Source of the DNA: Kudoa neothunni
Lineage: Eukaryota > Cnidaria
Length of the DNA: 64,000 nucleotides
Assembly (NCBI GenBank): GCA_964304625.1
Contig: OZ199840.1
Coordinates: 8,494,001 to 8,558,000, forward strand
Direction: 5' to 3'
This document shows positions 36,956 through 48,755 of this stretch, piece by piece. The translations under genes and the position numbers were made by a program. The notes below the pieces were generated by a model that saw only the letters and a list, made by a program, of their open reading frames with translations, was not told the DNA's origin and ran no database searches. The stretch's first letter is position 1. Each line of letters starts with the position of its first letter.

Positions 36956-39900
36956 TAGAGTCTAATGTATAAATGAATTTGAGGTAAATTTTTACTATAA
37001 CAAGAAGTTGTCGCTTATATAAGTGGTTTGTTTTCTCTTCTGTAGGTACAATATTTTTTCTAATCTTTAAAGATAATAAGGAATACATTTAATAAAATTT
37101 TACGGCCAAATGTAAAAGATTACCAAAATCGTATCATATGATAAATTCTTGGGGTAAAAATTTTCCCTAACTTTATTAGCTCTAAATGATAGATAAAGTG
37201 CTGCCTATTAAATATTTCAAATTTTAACTGTACCCGAGGAAATAATTTGAAGGTATATGGTTAATATCCATTAATAAATTATGTATTTTGTTTTATCGTT
37301 GCAGTAATGGAGATGGACTTTATCAATAGTAGTTATAGTGATGGTTCGAATTTTTTCGAAAATGATTATGGATTCCTCTTAAAAATGATGCCAGTCGAAT
37401 CCTACGAGATTGATTACTTTGAGAATTTTAGTCAAACTAAAATCAATAACAAGGATTCTATGGAGTTACGATAAACCACAAACATGTGGGGCTACAAAGA
37501 AAAATATCGGGCACTTAGCGTCAGTTTTTATAGCTTATTTTATCTCGAAAAATAAACTTAGTTTGAAAGGGTTTTTGTTATTTTTCTCTGAAGGAACTAT
37601 ATCGATTATAATAAAATATACCAAACAATTTGAAACTACAAAATTTGATACTAATAGCTATTCATAAGGACCGACAAGAACCTATTTTAAAGCACTTTAA
37701 AACTGCTAAAGGAAATGATGTGTATAGGTAGCGCCTCGCCTGCCAATAATTATGCCGGTAATATCCAGTGCTCTTCTTTTTAATGCTATCAATTATCGCA
37801 AGAGAAACTAAAATACTGACGTATTTTGTGTCATTCATAATATTCTTAGTATATGGAAAACTATTATATCAAAATGTTTGGTGTCATACAAAGATACTAT
37901 TGATGGGCACCGAACGTCATTTAAAAGAAAGATGTCAATTTGGACAATATCCACATTCTTAACTCACTAAATATGAAATCGAGTCTAATAGTTGTCAGTC
38001 ATGATCATTGTTATATACATATAAAATTTGGAGGTATATCTACGTAAAATTAGACCAAAAAATAAAAGACAATGAATTTCCGTGATAATGGGGTTATGAA
38101 ACTTTTTGAACACTTGTAGTTATCAGGGAAAATTGTTTTAGACAATTTCTTTACTTAATTTTGTCGATAAATTATACTGCTTGAAGGAAATATGACAATA
38201 TTGCGATCTATTCATCACAATTAGCCTGAAATATCGTTATCCAGCATGCCAGCTATATTTAGAGAAGTATTCAACATTACATTAGTATTTAATGATCATT
38301 TCATATGAGAATACGATAAAAAGGCTGGGATATTGTTGCCCCAAGGAACAATAAATGTTACTAGTAATGACTCTCATAGTAAGCCAGACGTTATGATTTA
38401 TTACAACTCGATTAAAGGAGACGTTGACAAAGTTGATTGTATGATTGTCTCCGTTTCTCTCGAAATATTTGAAAAAAGATAGTTTTTAGCGCTGTTTTTC
38501 AATTTAGTGGATTTATCATCTATAACTGTGTTTCACATATACAAAAGAACTTTTAGGATGATATGGTTAGAATAAAATTTAAAAATGATAGAAAAAATTA
38601 CTATATGATCTACTAACGAAAAGAAACATCTATAAAATCCAAAATCCCAAGGTTCCTACATTCTCTGTTCTTTTACCACATATTACACCAAACGCATAAG
38701 CAAAATTGGCAATTTATACAATTTTCCCGCGGAAAATAGATCCGAAAATCATTACGACTTGATTTAAACGTAGGAGAAATTGTCGCAAAATTCATTCTAT
38801 TAATGGTTACAAGCTTTGTTTTTATTTAACTCTCAACAGATGAAAAACAACCACTCTCCAACGGGTTTTGGGGTAAAAAAGACCTCGGAATTTTTTTCTT
38901 TTAATGTGTTCAGAATAATATTATCAAGTTATGAGAATAATATGGGGAAATTCTGGCTGAGGAATATTGAGAAAACAATCAATTACTGCATAATTAATCC
39001 TCGGTGATCTGCTTCGATAAGATTAAGGATTATTTCGTAATAACTCGTGATTAGAACGTTAAGTATGTTTAATCTCATTTGAAATAACGAAAAACAATAA
39101 TCTTAATAAAAAATAAATTCTATTAAAGACACTCTACGCGGTAAAAATGCAGAATAGTGATCGTAATCAAAAACAGCCACAGCGAACCAAATCGACCATG
39201 ATGAATACTTATTTTTGTTTATTTTTTAGTTTTGAACCGACGTGAATTTACATTTAATATTATCCTTCAGATATATACGGTAGATGTTGTAATCTATTAT
39301 GTACCTCCTAGTCCCTCGTAATCATTTTCACAGGATATAACACTCAATTCATTAAAACATCCGTTACGTATTCTAAAATTTGGGTATGAAAATTAATTTC
39401 AATGCGTCGTCCCAATCTCTCCTCAGCGGTTACCTATCATTAAATGCAGGAATTTATAAGCATGAGAATTTCACATTTAGTACAAACAATAGATATTCAG
39501 TTGTAACAATTGTTCAAGGTTAAAATAAAAAAAAATCATTTGACGGAATTCTGGCATCGCTACTATAATTTTTTTTAATAAATATAACACAATTCAAATT
39601 TATAATTATAGGATTAATAATAGAGCTAACTATAACCTCTCATTGTTGAATGCTGCCGTTGTTCTGCTGTTACTTTTAAAAGATCAAAAGCTTATTTAAT
39701 AGAGGATATTTATCGTTAGCGGGGCTAGTAAAATGGATAATTTTGTTTGTTTTGGGTAACAAACGCTGGCGTCACAAAACATGTTGACACGATGGCTCAC
39801 GACATATGACACCGCGTAAATAATCGGATTATTGTGGATTATCTCGAATAATAATTAGTCAATTTCTCAGTATTCCTATGGTAGAATTTTTCTAAATCTT

Positions 39901-40492
39901 CCATATCGTTTAAAAATAATTTTCCGCGTTCATTATATCAAACACATCATGAGATCTTTTTTATCCTAAAGTCCTTTGGAGGACAAAATTTTTGTTGGTA
40001 AGGTATAATCAATATTCCACATAAAATTTTTTCATGAATCTATTTATTAAAATAATGTAGGAGAATCGACGAAATGCTAAGTATCTCAGATAATGATTAA
40101 ATATTCTCTGATCAAATTAAAATCCTTTTGGGATCTGAAAGACCACAAACCCATTAGAGGGTTAATATTCCACTTGTTTTCTAAAATAAAAACTAAAATA
40201 TTTAATAAATGATACCCATGGGAAATCGACTCGAACATTAAGCTCTAATCAAACAAATAAATTGGCGAATTTTAACGAATGTAATTATCGTAAGATTATG
40301 AGGATTACGGATCGGAATGTTTGTTGTTTAAAGCTGAATCTACCTGGTGGATTTGGTTTATTTTTATTTTCTAAAATAAAAATATTTTTTATGGTTCGAA
40401 TGGAGATATAAAAAATGGAGGTAAATTTTTACCCTAAAATTTAAGAGTGCAGTCGATTCTTAATTTATAGTACATTAGAGGGTGCCAACCAA
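36956..40492 (+). mobile_element. piggyBac relic PB-C, about 3.5 kb
   Basis: Left end near TCTAATGTATAAATGAATTT, with AACAAGAAGTTGTCG shared with PB-B; right end GTACATTAGAGGGTG (TTAA lost). Coding traces in order: MEMDFINSSYSDGSNFF (37306 on), LLMGTERHLKERCQFGQYP (37895 on), GVMKLFEH..SGKIVLDNFFT (about 38090-38155) and KPDVMIYYNSIKGDVDKVDC (about 38380-38445), the last being the piggyBac motif YNxTKGxVDxxDxM. A C-terminal piece LFFNLVDLSSIT follows. Many stops and shifts; inactive. Another TTAA-flanked end (ATTAGAGGG then TTAA at about 40153-40165) lies inside the right part and suggests a nested copy. Confidence 0.8.
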
Positions 40493-40780
40493 TTTTATTA
40501 TCATTACTATGAAAAATAAATAATACTCGCCTAATATATTAAATTTTTTATGAATTCTGAAACTCAGAGGATAAAAGATAGTTTAATTTTAAAATTAATA
40601 ATAAATATTTTTATAAAACTGTTGTAAAATCTAAAAAAGTAATCCATTATAAAAATTGTCAACGTTTTACTTTTAATCAGAATATTAAATTTACCAATGT
40701 GTTAGAAAAATAGAATAAAAATATAACGACTCTAATTATAAATAATAACTTTTCTTTAGATTCAAAGTTTGATAGAGCGA
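40493..40780. other. 3' flank of F4
   Basis: Non-coding. The part from about 40720 matches the flank of F3 (see 34370-34807). Confidence 0.5.
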
Positions 40781-42613
40781 TTAATATTTTCGGTTTTCAA
40801 GATTAAGTTTGTTTTTTGGTTCTGAGTAGAAATCTTTCGGTTCATTTAGATTTTTAAAAGAATATTGTGATAATTGTTTTCTCATCTGCACTAAAACGAT
40901 CGCAACCAAACATAATACAAGCAAAACCCCTCCACAAATTATTGCAGCTATAGCCGATTTTGAAAGTGAACTTGTTGATTTGACATCAACTATTAATGCT
41001 CTCTTTTGAAAACGTGGATCGAAGTGGGCGTATCCATAAAGCCATGAATCATCTGACAACTAGTTAGCAATGTAGATAACGCTATAAAAACAAATGTAAA
41101 ATAGGATACTTTAAGTGTTTGCTTGTAGTTCGATTGTTTTATGTTAAATTCCAAATATAACAAGTAATAATGTAATGTGTAACATTCATTCAACCAATGT
41201 TCATATAGTTCCTTTGAATAAATATGCCAATAAAATTAGCAAGATAAATTACCTCCCAAGGAGACCTATATTTAAAATATTCGTCACATTTTGTAATTAG
41301 AATAGGTCGTATTTCATTCAATGTCTCTGGTATTTTCTGAGATGATCCATTAGGAAATGGAAAATATGTCTAAATTCAATTAACATAGATAATATCCATT
41401 GTGATAATTACAATTATATTGGTTTTATAAGTAACATTGAAAGGAATTGGTACGGCTGCATCACATAATTTTTGAAATGTCATATAATTTTGATTTAAAC
41501 GTTCTAATATGATTCGTTCACACGCACTCTTGTTAAAAGTAGCTTTAGTCATAAATGGATAAAGTTCCATAACATTCGATGTGAATTTTGAACAATTTTT
41601 TTCATTGGCTATCTTCCAAATATCTACTACAACACCAACATCTACGCTTTCACATGGATTCGTACCGATTATAGGAGTATTTTTCATTGTGTTCTACAGA
41701 AAGTTTACAATTTAGTTACTTTCTATTTCCAAGTAAGGTACATTCGAATCAGACTCTTCAATTGTTAAGGCCCATATCTCTTCAGCAAAAGTACTATCAC
41801 CAATTATTATTGTTATGTTCGTTCCATTCCAATATATGATTTTTTTAAGGGTATCAGGAGGTATTTTACTTGAGTTTGTAGCAATTTGAGCAAAGGACAA
41901 AGTACTCTCATCCAATGAAATAAATCCATTAAAATTTTTAGTTGCCTCCTATTGATGAAATTCTATAAAAATTAAAATATCCTAAGAGGGAAAATACGGA
42001 AATTAATTTAATATAAAACATCCTGTACGCGGCGTCATCACCTATTTCTATGACGTTAAAGAAGTTTCGGCCAGGGGCGGTAGAATATTTTTTGAATACA
42101 GAATTCAAATGTTTGTCAAAAAAATTGTAAACTTTTGGATAATAATGTCTTCAGAGAATTTCATATTTTATAAACAGATATATTTATACCTTTTCAACCT
42201 CCATACAGCTCTTCCGGCAAATTCTACGTGAATACTTTTTAAAGGAATATCTTGAAGCTGTGGATATTTCAAAACTTTATTAATACAAGAATTAAGTTCT
42301 AAAACTAACATCCCGTATGGTGGAACATTGTGAATATTATATTCTAAAATATTGATATTTTTAATAAATCGAAAAATTAATCTACCCTTTTTATAACATA
42401 TGGAATGGTTCAGCTTTTCTATCAAGGGGGATTTTTGATTAGATTCAAATCTATATAAATAGGCCTTCAAACCTTGTGGGGATTCGTGTATTATTACTCC
42501 ATACTATCATTTATATCTTAGTAGAAAAACTTAATAATTCTTACTTGAAAATATTCGTCACAAACAGAATATTCAAAAATATAAACCAACCACACAATTA
42601 TCAGAATTAACAT
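40781..42613 (-). CDS. F4: unrecognised type I membrane protein, paralogue 4 (9 exons)
   Basis: Function unknown. Exons: 42613-42545, 42503-42386, 42343-42190, 42148-41998, 41948-41742, 41693-41412, 41369-41253, 41211-41110, 41059-40781; 492 residues, open throughout. Signal peptide MLILIIVWLVYIF then CDEYFQ. Exon 2 reads YGVIIHESPQGLKAYLYRF; exon 3 IHVEFAGRAVWRLKR; exon 4 APGRNFFNVIEIGDDAAY; exon 5 FNGFISLDESTLSFA and WNGTNITIIIGDS; exon 6 CESVDVGVVVDIWKIANE; exon 8 WLNECYTLHYYLLYLEF; exon 9 GYAHFDPRFQKRALIVD, a helix (IAAIICGGVLLVLCLVAIVL) and a charged tail ending LENRKY. Shares exon sizes 69, 118, 154, 151, 207 and 102 with most paralogues. Its 3' flank is homologous to that of F3. Confidence 0.85.
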
Positions 42614-42621
42614 TATATTTT

Positions 42622-42655
42622 CGAAACGGATTTATTTTTCGGTAAAGCGAAACCC
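42622..42655 (-). promoter_or_regulatory. Shared upstream element of F4
   Basis: CGCTTTACCGAAAAATAAAT followed by CCGTTTCGA, about 27 nt before the ATG. Confidence 0.6.
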
Positions 42656-44902
42656 CTGCGAATAATATTATTTTCCTAATTTCTACATTTTTATGAATAT
42701 TATATGTTTATAAAACAATAAGTTTTATTCATATATTAAAATATAAAACATTACCGTTCTTTTAATGATTTATAATATTCCTAGTATATCAACTTATCAT
42801 CTTATCATCCAGTGAAGTAATATATTTACTGAAAAATGTTAATAAACATAAATTTAAAAATTACATATGTAAATAAAAATCTTATTTCAACGGATATTTT
42901 TTGGAAATAATTTACCTATTAATTAATTATTTATTTATTTATTTTAATAATTTTATAATCTGCGATTTAACAAATTCCTTATACAACGAATATCATCGTC
43001 TCTACCTAACTGTGTAATTCTCTTTAATTAATTAACAATAAAATTTTCAGAAAACACGTCAAATAGCGATTAATTCGCGATACTCACTTAAAACTTTTAA
43101 AATTTACATGCTCTCATCGTTTTCTCCATGGCATATTTGAGAAATACGCTCAACAATTTTTCACGTAGTTTAAGGTCGAACATATACGGCTTAATTGATA
43201 ATTTGTTGATTGGATATTTTGTTATCTATTCTTTAAAGGATTTGGGTTTTTTCTAATCCCAAATCATTTTAATCCCATAATAAAATAGAAACAGTCTTAA
43301 CAATTACATTAACTTTGGACGCTTCAGTATATATTTTAAAAATTCTGAATTTTATCGTTTCGAACGTATTTTAATAAGAAGCGAGCAGAATATGCTTTTC
43401 TTAGAATCACTCATTACTCAATAGGTAATAATTACGTAAAACTAGGTTTGATAGCGATGTGCACTTCAATGTTACCACGCCCAATAGTTAGAGGATTGTT
43501 AATTTTAGTAATAGTTATTTTATCATCCTGAATGATTTGTACAAGAAAAAATGATTAATCATTCATATTAGAAAATCAACACATTTTCCATAAATTGTTT
43601 AGACCCTAATAAATATTTATAATAACAACAAATTTTTTAAACATAATACTTCGAATGAAGAAGAAATCATGATTAAAATAATACAGTTTTGCGTAATGAG
43701 AGATTAACTGGTACAAATCAGTTATTTAGAGGAAACGATAATTTTTACGCTTTTATGAATTATTTAGTGGTTTGTTAATATTTATTACAATATAAGCAAT
43801 AATAAAAATAATTATTTTTGAATAAATGCGTAATTGGATATTATAACGAAAATCAAACAACTGCAGTAATATGTAATGTTTTAGTATATATTTTATATTC
43901 GAAATAGCAATTTCTGGAATTAAAATAATATATTTAATTATATTTTTAGCTTTTCGGCGATAAAATTGATTGTATGATTACAGATTCGAAATTTTTTGAT
44001 ACACAAAACTTTCAACGGATATTATGAAAAGTATCGTCTCAAAAATTCAAAAATAACAAATACAACAATTACCCTAATGTTAATAACTTTTTTTGTTTAT
44101 AAGTTAGGAAAACTGTCGAAAAATCATAAGGTCGTTAGGTTATAGCTCCCAAGACCATCCTCATTAATACTGTAGGCATTTCAAGGCGAGAAACATCTAC
44201 TTTCTCCTCCCATCCTTCTACGAGAGTGTGGGAGTTTAAACCAATAAACATAATTGCTTCTGGGCACTGAAACCTACGTTTAAGGACTTAGATTTACAGA
44301 TATTTTATGCCTATTAATTCATCTCAGATAATTCAAGCATCTAATTAAACTTCCCCTATTTAATTAGCCTAACTATAACAATTCGTATTACGTAATAGAT
44401 TCACATTCGTATGGATCCGTAGACAGATTGGCAATGGGAGTCGAATATAACCACTAACTATTTATTCTCTTTAATATTTGTTGAATTTACAGAAAATAAC
44501 TTATTTTATAAAATTTTATTATACAATTTGTTGCTATTATGTTGAGTTTTAAAGAAAATTTAAATTAACCTCAACCGAATCTCTTTAGCGCCGAGATTTA
44601 ACAGGGGTTTTTGATCCCCTATTAATGTAAAATAAATGAATATTTTAATATCAGACTTTAAATAAAAATTCCACAATTAATTTATAAAGTAAACAACCAA
44701 CTTAACGTCAAAATTTATTGATAATATTCTTATTTATTTCTAATTAGTATAACATTAAAATTGACTCATTGAATGAACTTTAAAATATCTAAAATGATTA
44801 TCTAGACGATATGTTTATTCAATAAAAACTTCTCAGACCTTAAATCATTTGATCAAAAAAAGTATAAACAGTTAAGCTTAAATTATGTAATACATAGAAA
44901 TC
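42656..44902. other. Intergenic, no gene seen
   Basis: About 2.2 kb, AT-rich. At about 44601-44620 a small palindrome AGGGG..CCCCT around TTTTTGAT resembles the subterminal palindromes of nearby piggyBac-like ends but has no TTAA-CCCT terminus. Confidence 0.4.
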
Positions 44903-44906
44903 TTAA

Positions 44907-46440
44907 CCCTCGGAGCGTCTTGGGGTCGTTTTCCACCCCATTCGTGGTTTAATAAGTTATTTCCCCCTTCATAACTTATTTTGATTTTCTAGATATCCTA
45001 TCTATTCTTTTATAATAATCGATAGTTATGGAAGGTAATATTAATTTTTCTTTAAACATAAAGGAATAGGTTATTTCTGAAATACTTACACCTGGCGCCT
45101 TTAGGGTCGAAAAAGACTCCAGAGTTTATTTTATTCAAGTTGTGTAAATTTATTTTGTAGAAGTTTATTTGGCGTTTAGTTATTTTTAAGGAAAAATAAA
45201 CGCAGAATTCCACCAATTTTCGCGTGAGAACATTGAAAAACTTGTGACAACCATGAATTGTGTATTTTTATGTCTAGCTAAGATGGTTACTTGGAAAGCT
45301 CTTCCATTATGAGTGAAATTGAAGAATTAATCTAAAAGCAATCAGTGACATCTGATTTTAACGATTTTGACATGATATTAACAAACCTTCCTATTCACAA
45401 AAATAATGTATGGAACATGACCCCCCCTAGAAAAACAAAGGTATGAAATTAAAACATTTTAAATCCAAATACTTGTGTAACTGCTACATTCGTCAACAAT
45501 AAAAACCATTAAAGACTTTTTGAACTTATTCCTCATTGATCAACTGTTATCTACAATTACCCGCATGGCTAATAAATGTGGTGATTATCGCTATGATTCT
45601 TCTTATGATGATGCCGATCTGAATAATTTTCGTGCATAACTTAGCATGCTGATATAAGTGTCAAATCTTGTAGCAAAGACTGAAGCTCCAGAAAGGTATT
45701 GGGTGCTGGATAAGTGCTGTTGAGATTTTTCGAAAAGTTAAGCCACTGAAGGAATATACCAAAATCTAACGCTCACTCTACTTAGACGATTTCGATGCAA
45801 GAGATAAAAAAAATTATGTGCATTGTGGCACATATATCAAAGTTTTACTACGATGCTCTGACTACACTGACTAGCAGAATCCATTAATTAATTATATTCA
45901 GTTTTTTATTTTGGTTTTCTTATACAATATTTTGTCCAAGCATTGAAATTTTAAAAACTACCCAAAAAAGATAGATGATGGGTTTAAATATTACGAATAA
46001 ATTCCGAGCATTTTAATCTAAGAGAAAATATTTTACTTTTTATAAAAACGCAAATAGAATGATAACTTTAATATTTATGGGGGTAGAAAGTTCCTATATC
46101 ATTTATAGATGATAAAAAATTAATTCTTATTAAAATGTCGATCAAAACAAATTTATTACGTTTCATATAGCAACTTTTAGTCGGTTTATTGCATTCATGA
46201 AACTTAATAACGAATTACACGACCAAAGATTGAGCCAAAATATGCAGTCGAAAAATAACCGAACAATTAGTCGTACGACAAATTATTTTTTATAATTTAA
46301 CGTAAAAACATAAATTAATATCTAAAATTCCCATAATTAATTAAAATACTATTAGAATTGGAATTTGTTGATTTAACGGAATTTTGTGTTAGGGTCTTTT
46401 TCGACCCTAAATTCGTCAGGTGTATAGTCAATTCGGAGGG
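44907..46440 (+). mobile_element. piggyBac-like relic PB-D, 1.53 kb
   Basis: Flanked by TTAA at 44903-44906 and 46441-46444. Ends CCCTCGGAGCG and the inverse of CCCTCCGAATT, each with a subterminal inverted pair (GGGGTCG..CACCCC; AGGGTC..GACCCT). Coding traces of the N-terminal part only: MSEIEELI, then TSDFNDFDMILTNLPI, LLSTITRMANKCGDYRYDSS and AKTEAPERYWV, suggestive of the piggyBac N-terminal half (an acidic leader, then a region of the type NRYA..). The catalytic half is gone. Inactive deletion derivative of a different subfamily from PB-B and PB-C. Confidence 0.65.
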
Positions 46441-46444
46441 TTAA

Positions 46445-46874
46445 ATAAGCTTGCATATGAGGTATAGATACAAACGAAATATTTCAAAAATAAAAAAAAT
46501 GTAACGATTAAATTAATAAAAAACTATATTTTAATTAAGACAGGATACATTTTAAACTTTAATGCACGAAAAAAGAAATATTAATTAATTGAATGTTCCT
46601 ATTTATTTTGAACTGAATAATAAAAAAAGTCGAGACTTAAATAATTGTTTTTAAATTTGATTGAATCAATTTGTGGCAAATAATTTTTTTATAATCTAAT
46701 TTTAATCTATGTGATACTTTATCTATTTCTTATTGATTTACCATAAAAAAACCGAGAGTTTGGAAGGAATCAATATAGTGTATAGTGATGACTAAAGTAT
46801 TAGCCAAAAAAATTTTGTTAGACGGAAAGGTTCTACAACCATAATGAAAGGAGTAAACTAAATTTATCTTTTTT
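46445..46874. other. 3' flank of F5
   Basis: Non-coding; no feature seen. Confidence 0.4.
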
Positions 46875-48708
46875 TCAAGAATCCACCGTATCAATGAACA
46901 CAGATCCGCCGTTGCTTGGTATAAATGGAAGTTTTCTCACGTTTCGAAAGATACGTTGTCTCATCAGTGTCATAATAACGGCTGCTACAATCATTATAAC
47001 CAAGACAACACCACAAGATATTCCAGTTATAACTCCTGTCGATAATTTATTTTTCATCGTAACATCAAGAACGACCGCTTTTTGTGAAAAGCGAGGATCA
47101 GTTTGGGAATATCCAGATAGCCAAGAATTTTGTGACTCCTTCAATATGGAACATATATAGATACAATGATAAAACTTGATGGAAAGTTATACCTACCTTA
47201 AATGTATGTTTAAATTTGGCTTTATTTATATTATATTCCAAATATAACACATAAAATTGCAATAAGAAACATTTATTAAGCCAATTATTCAACTCAACCT
47301 TTAATGCAATTATATGTATATTAAATAATATAATTTAAATACTTGTACATCATTTCTTGATTTTAGATATTTGTCGCATTCTAAATCGACCGCAGTTCGA
47401 ATATTATTTATTTTCGGCTGTGTTACGTTAGAAGAAGCTTCACTTAGAGGAATGGAAATCTAAAATTAATTATCTCATGTAATATTCATCATAACGACAC
47501 TATTATATTAGTTTTGGGATTAACGTTCATTGGAATAATCATGTTTGCGCCACATAAATTTTTGAATAATTTTTTATTGTGGTCGTTGACAATTCCTAGC
47601 AGTAAATTTTTACACGAATCTTTAACAAACGAGGGTAGGGGCAATAATGGGTAGAGTTCCATATCAGTCGATCTGACATTGGGGCAGTAATTTTGTTCCG
47701 ATAATCCCCAAAAATTTATGACTGGTCCTATGTTTACACTATCGCAAGATGCTAAATCATCCAAGCTCAATTTATTCATTAAATTCTAAATAGTGTTGAT
47801 CTTATTGTTTTCTCCAAGCAGAAGGATTAACCTTTTTATTGATTTCATCTAAAGATGGGCCCCATGATCTTCTAGAAAAGTGACTATCACCAACTAGATA
47901 TGTTATTTTTGTTCCATTCCAAGTTATTGATTTTTTTCTGGTACCACTAGGTGTCCTAGCGTTTTCGGTAATATTATGTGCGAACATGAGTGTAAGTTCA
48001 TCGAATGCAATTAACCCATCATAAGTTCCGGTAGGTTCCTGAGTGAAAAATCTGTAAATGCAAACAATTGCTGACATCGTTAAATACCGCTAATATGTTA
48101 TCAAATAAAGCACTGTATATGGCTTCTTCATCTACTTCTAAAAGTTTAAAGAATTTGCGACCAGCAACAATGGAATATTCTTTGAATTTATCATTTATTC
48201 TCTTCTCATAATCACTGAAAACTGACCCATAATGTTCCCTTAGCATAATTAATTATTATTAAATAATAATCAAATTTACCTTAACCCTCTCCACACAATT
48301 CTTCCAATAAACTCCATATGAACATCATCTAACGAAACATCATGAAGGAGTGGATTATTCATGACATTCTCGATGCATTTCTCGATATCTAACAGTAATT
48401 CTTCAATTGGTGAAATATTGATGAGACTGTATTCTAAGCAGTCAATTTATTGATACATATGTCTAATAAACACTTTACCTTTCTCATGACATATATTGCG
48501 TCCTGCCTCATTTATTATAGGAGATTGTTGGTGGAGTTCAAATTTATATATATAGGCCTCCAAACCTGTCAGTGTTTGATGTAGTAATACCCCAAACTAT
48601 CATTTAACCATTCAATGTTTTCACAAATAAAAAAAATACTTTGATGTTACTCTCACAGATTAAATGCTCAACAAGATAAAACAAACACAAAACTCCAATT
48701 ATTTTCAT
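46875..48708 (-). CDS. F5: unrecognised type I membrane protein, paralogue 5 (9 exons)
   Basis: Function unknown. Exons: 48708-48640, 48596-48479, 48433-48280, 48238-48088, 48038-47832, 47785-47501, 47459-47349, 47298-47197, 47138-46875; 486 residues, open. Signal peptide MKIIGVLCLFYLVEHLIC. Exon 2 reads FGVLLHQTLTGLEAYIYKF; exon 3 VHMEFIGRIVWRGLR; exon 4 VAGRKFFKLLEVDEEAIY; exon 5 YDGLIAFDELTLMFAHNITE and WNGTKITYLVGDS; exon 6 CDSVNIGPVINFWGL; exon 8 WLNKCFLLQFYVLYLEY; exon 9 GYSQTDPRFSQKAVVLD, a helix (VITGISCGVVLVIMIVAAVI) and a tail ending FIDTVDS. The exon 6 donor is the weak GTGTCG, in the same place as GTGGGA in F6. Sequence is clearly diverged from F2-F4 but the exon plan is the same. 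Confidence 0.85.
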
Positions 48709-48724
48709 CACGGTGTCACTCAAA

Positions 48725-48755
48725 ATATGGATTTATCTTTCGGTAATGAAAAACC
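48725..48755 (-). promoter_or_regulatory. Shared upstream element of F5
   Basis: CATTACCGAAAGATAAATCC, about 33 nt before the ATG; the same words as in F3 and F4. Confidence 0.6.

Noticed and set aside
44595-44625. GGGG..CCCC palindrome near 44.6 kb (and near 49.53 kb) as piggyBac ends
   Set aside because: The palindrome is there but no TTAA-CCCT terminus accompanies it.
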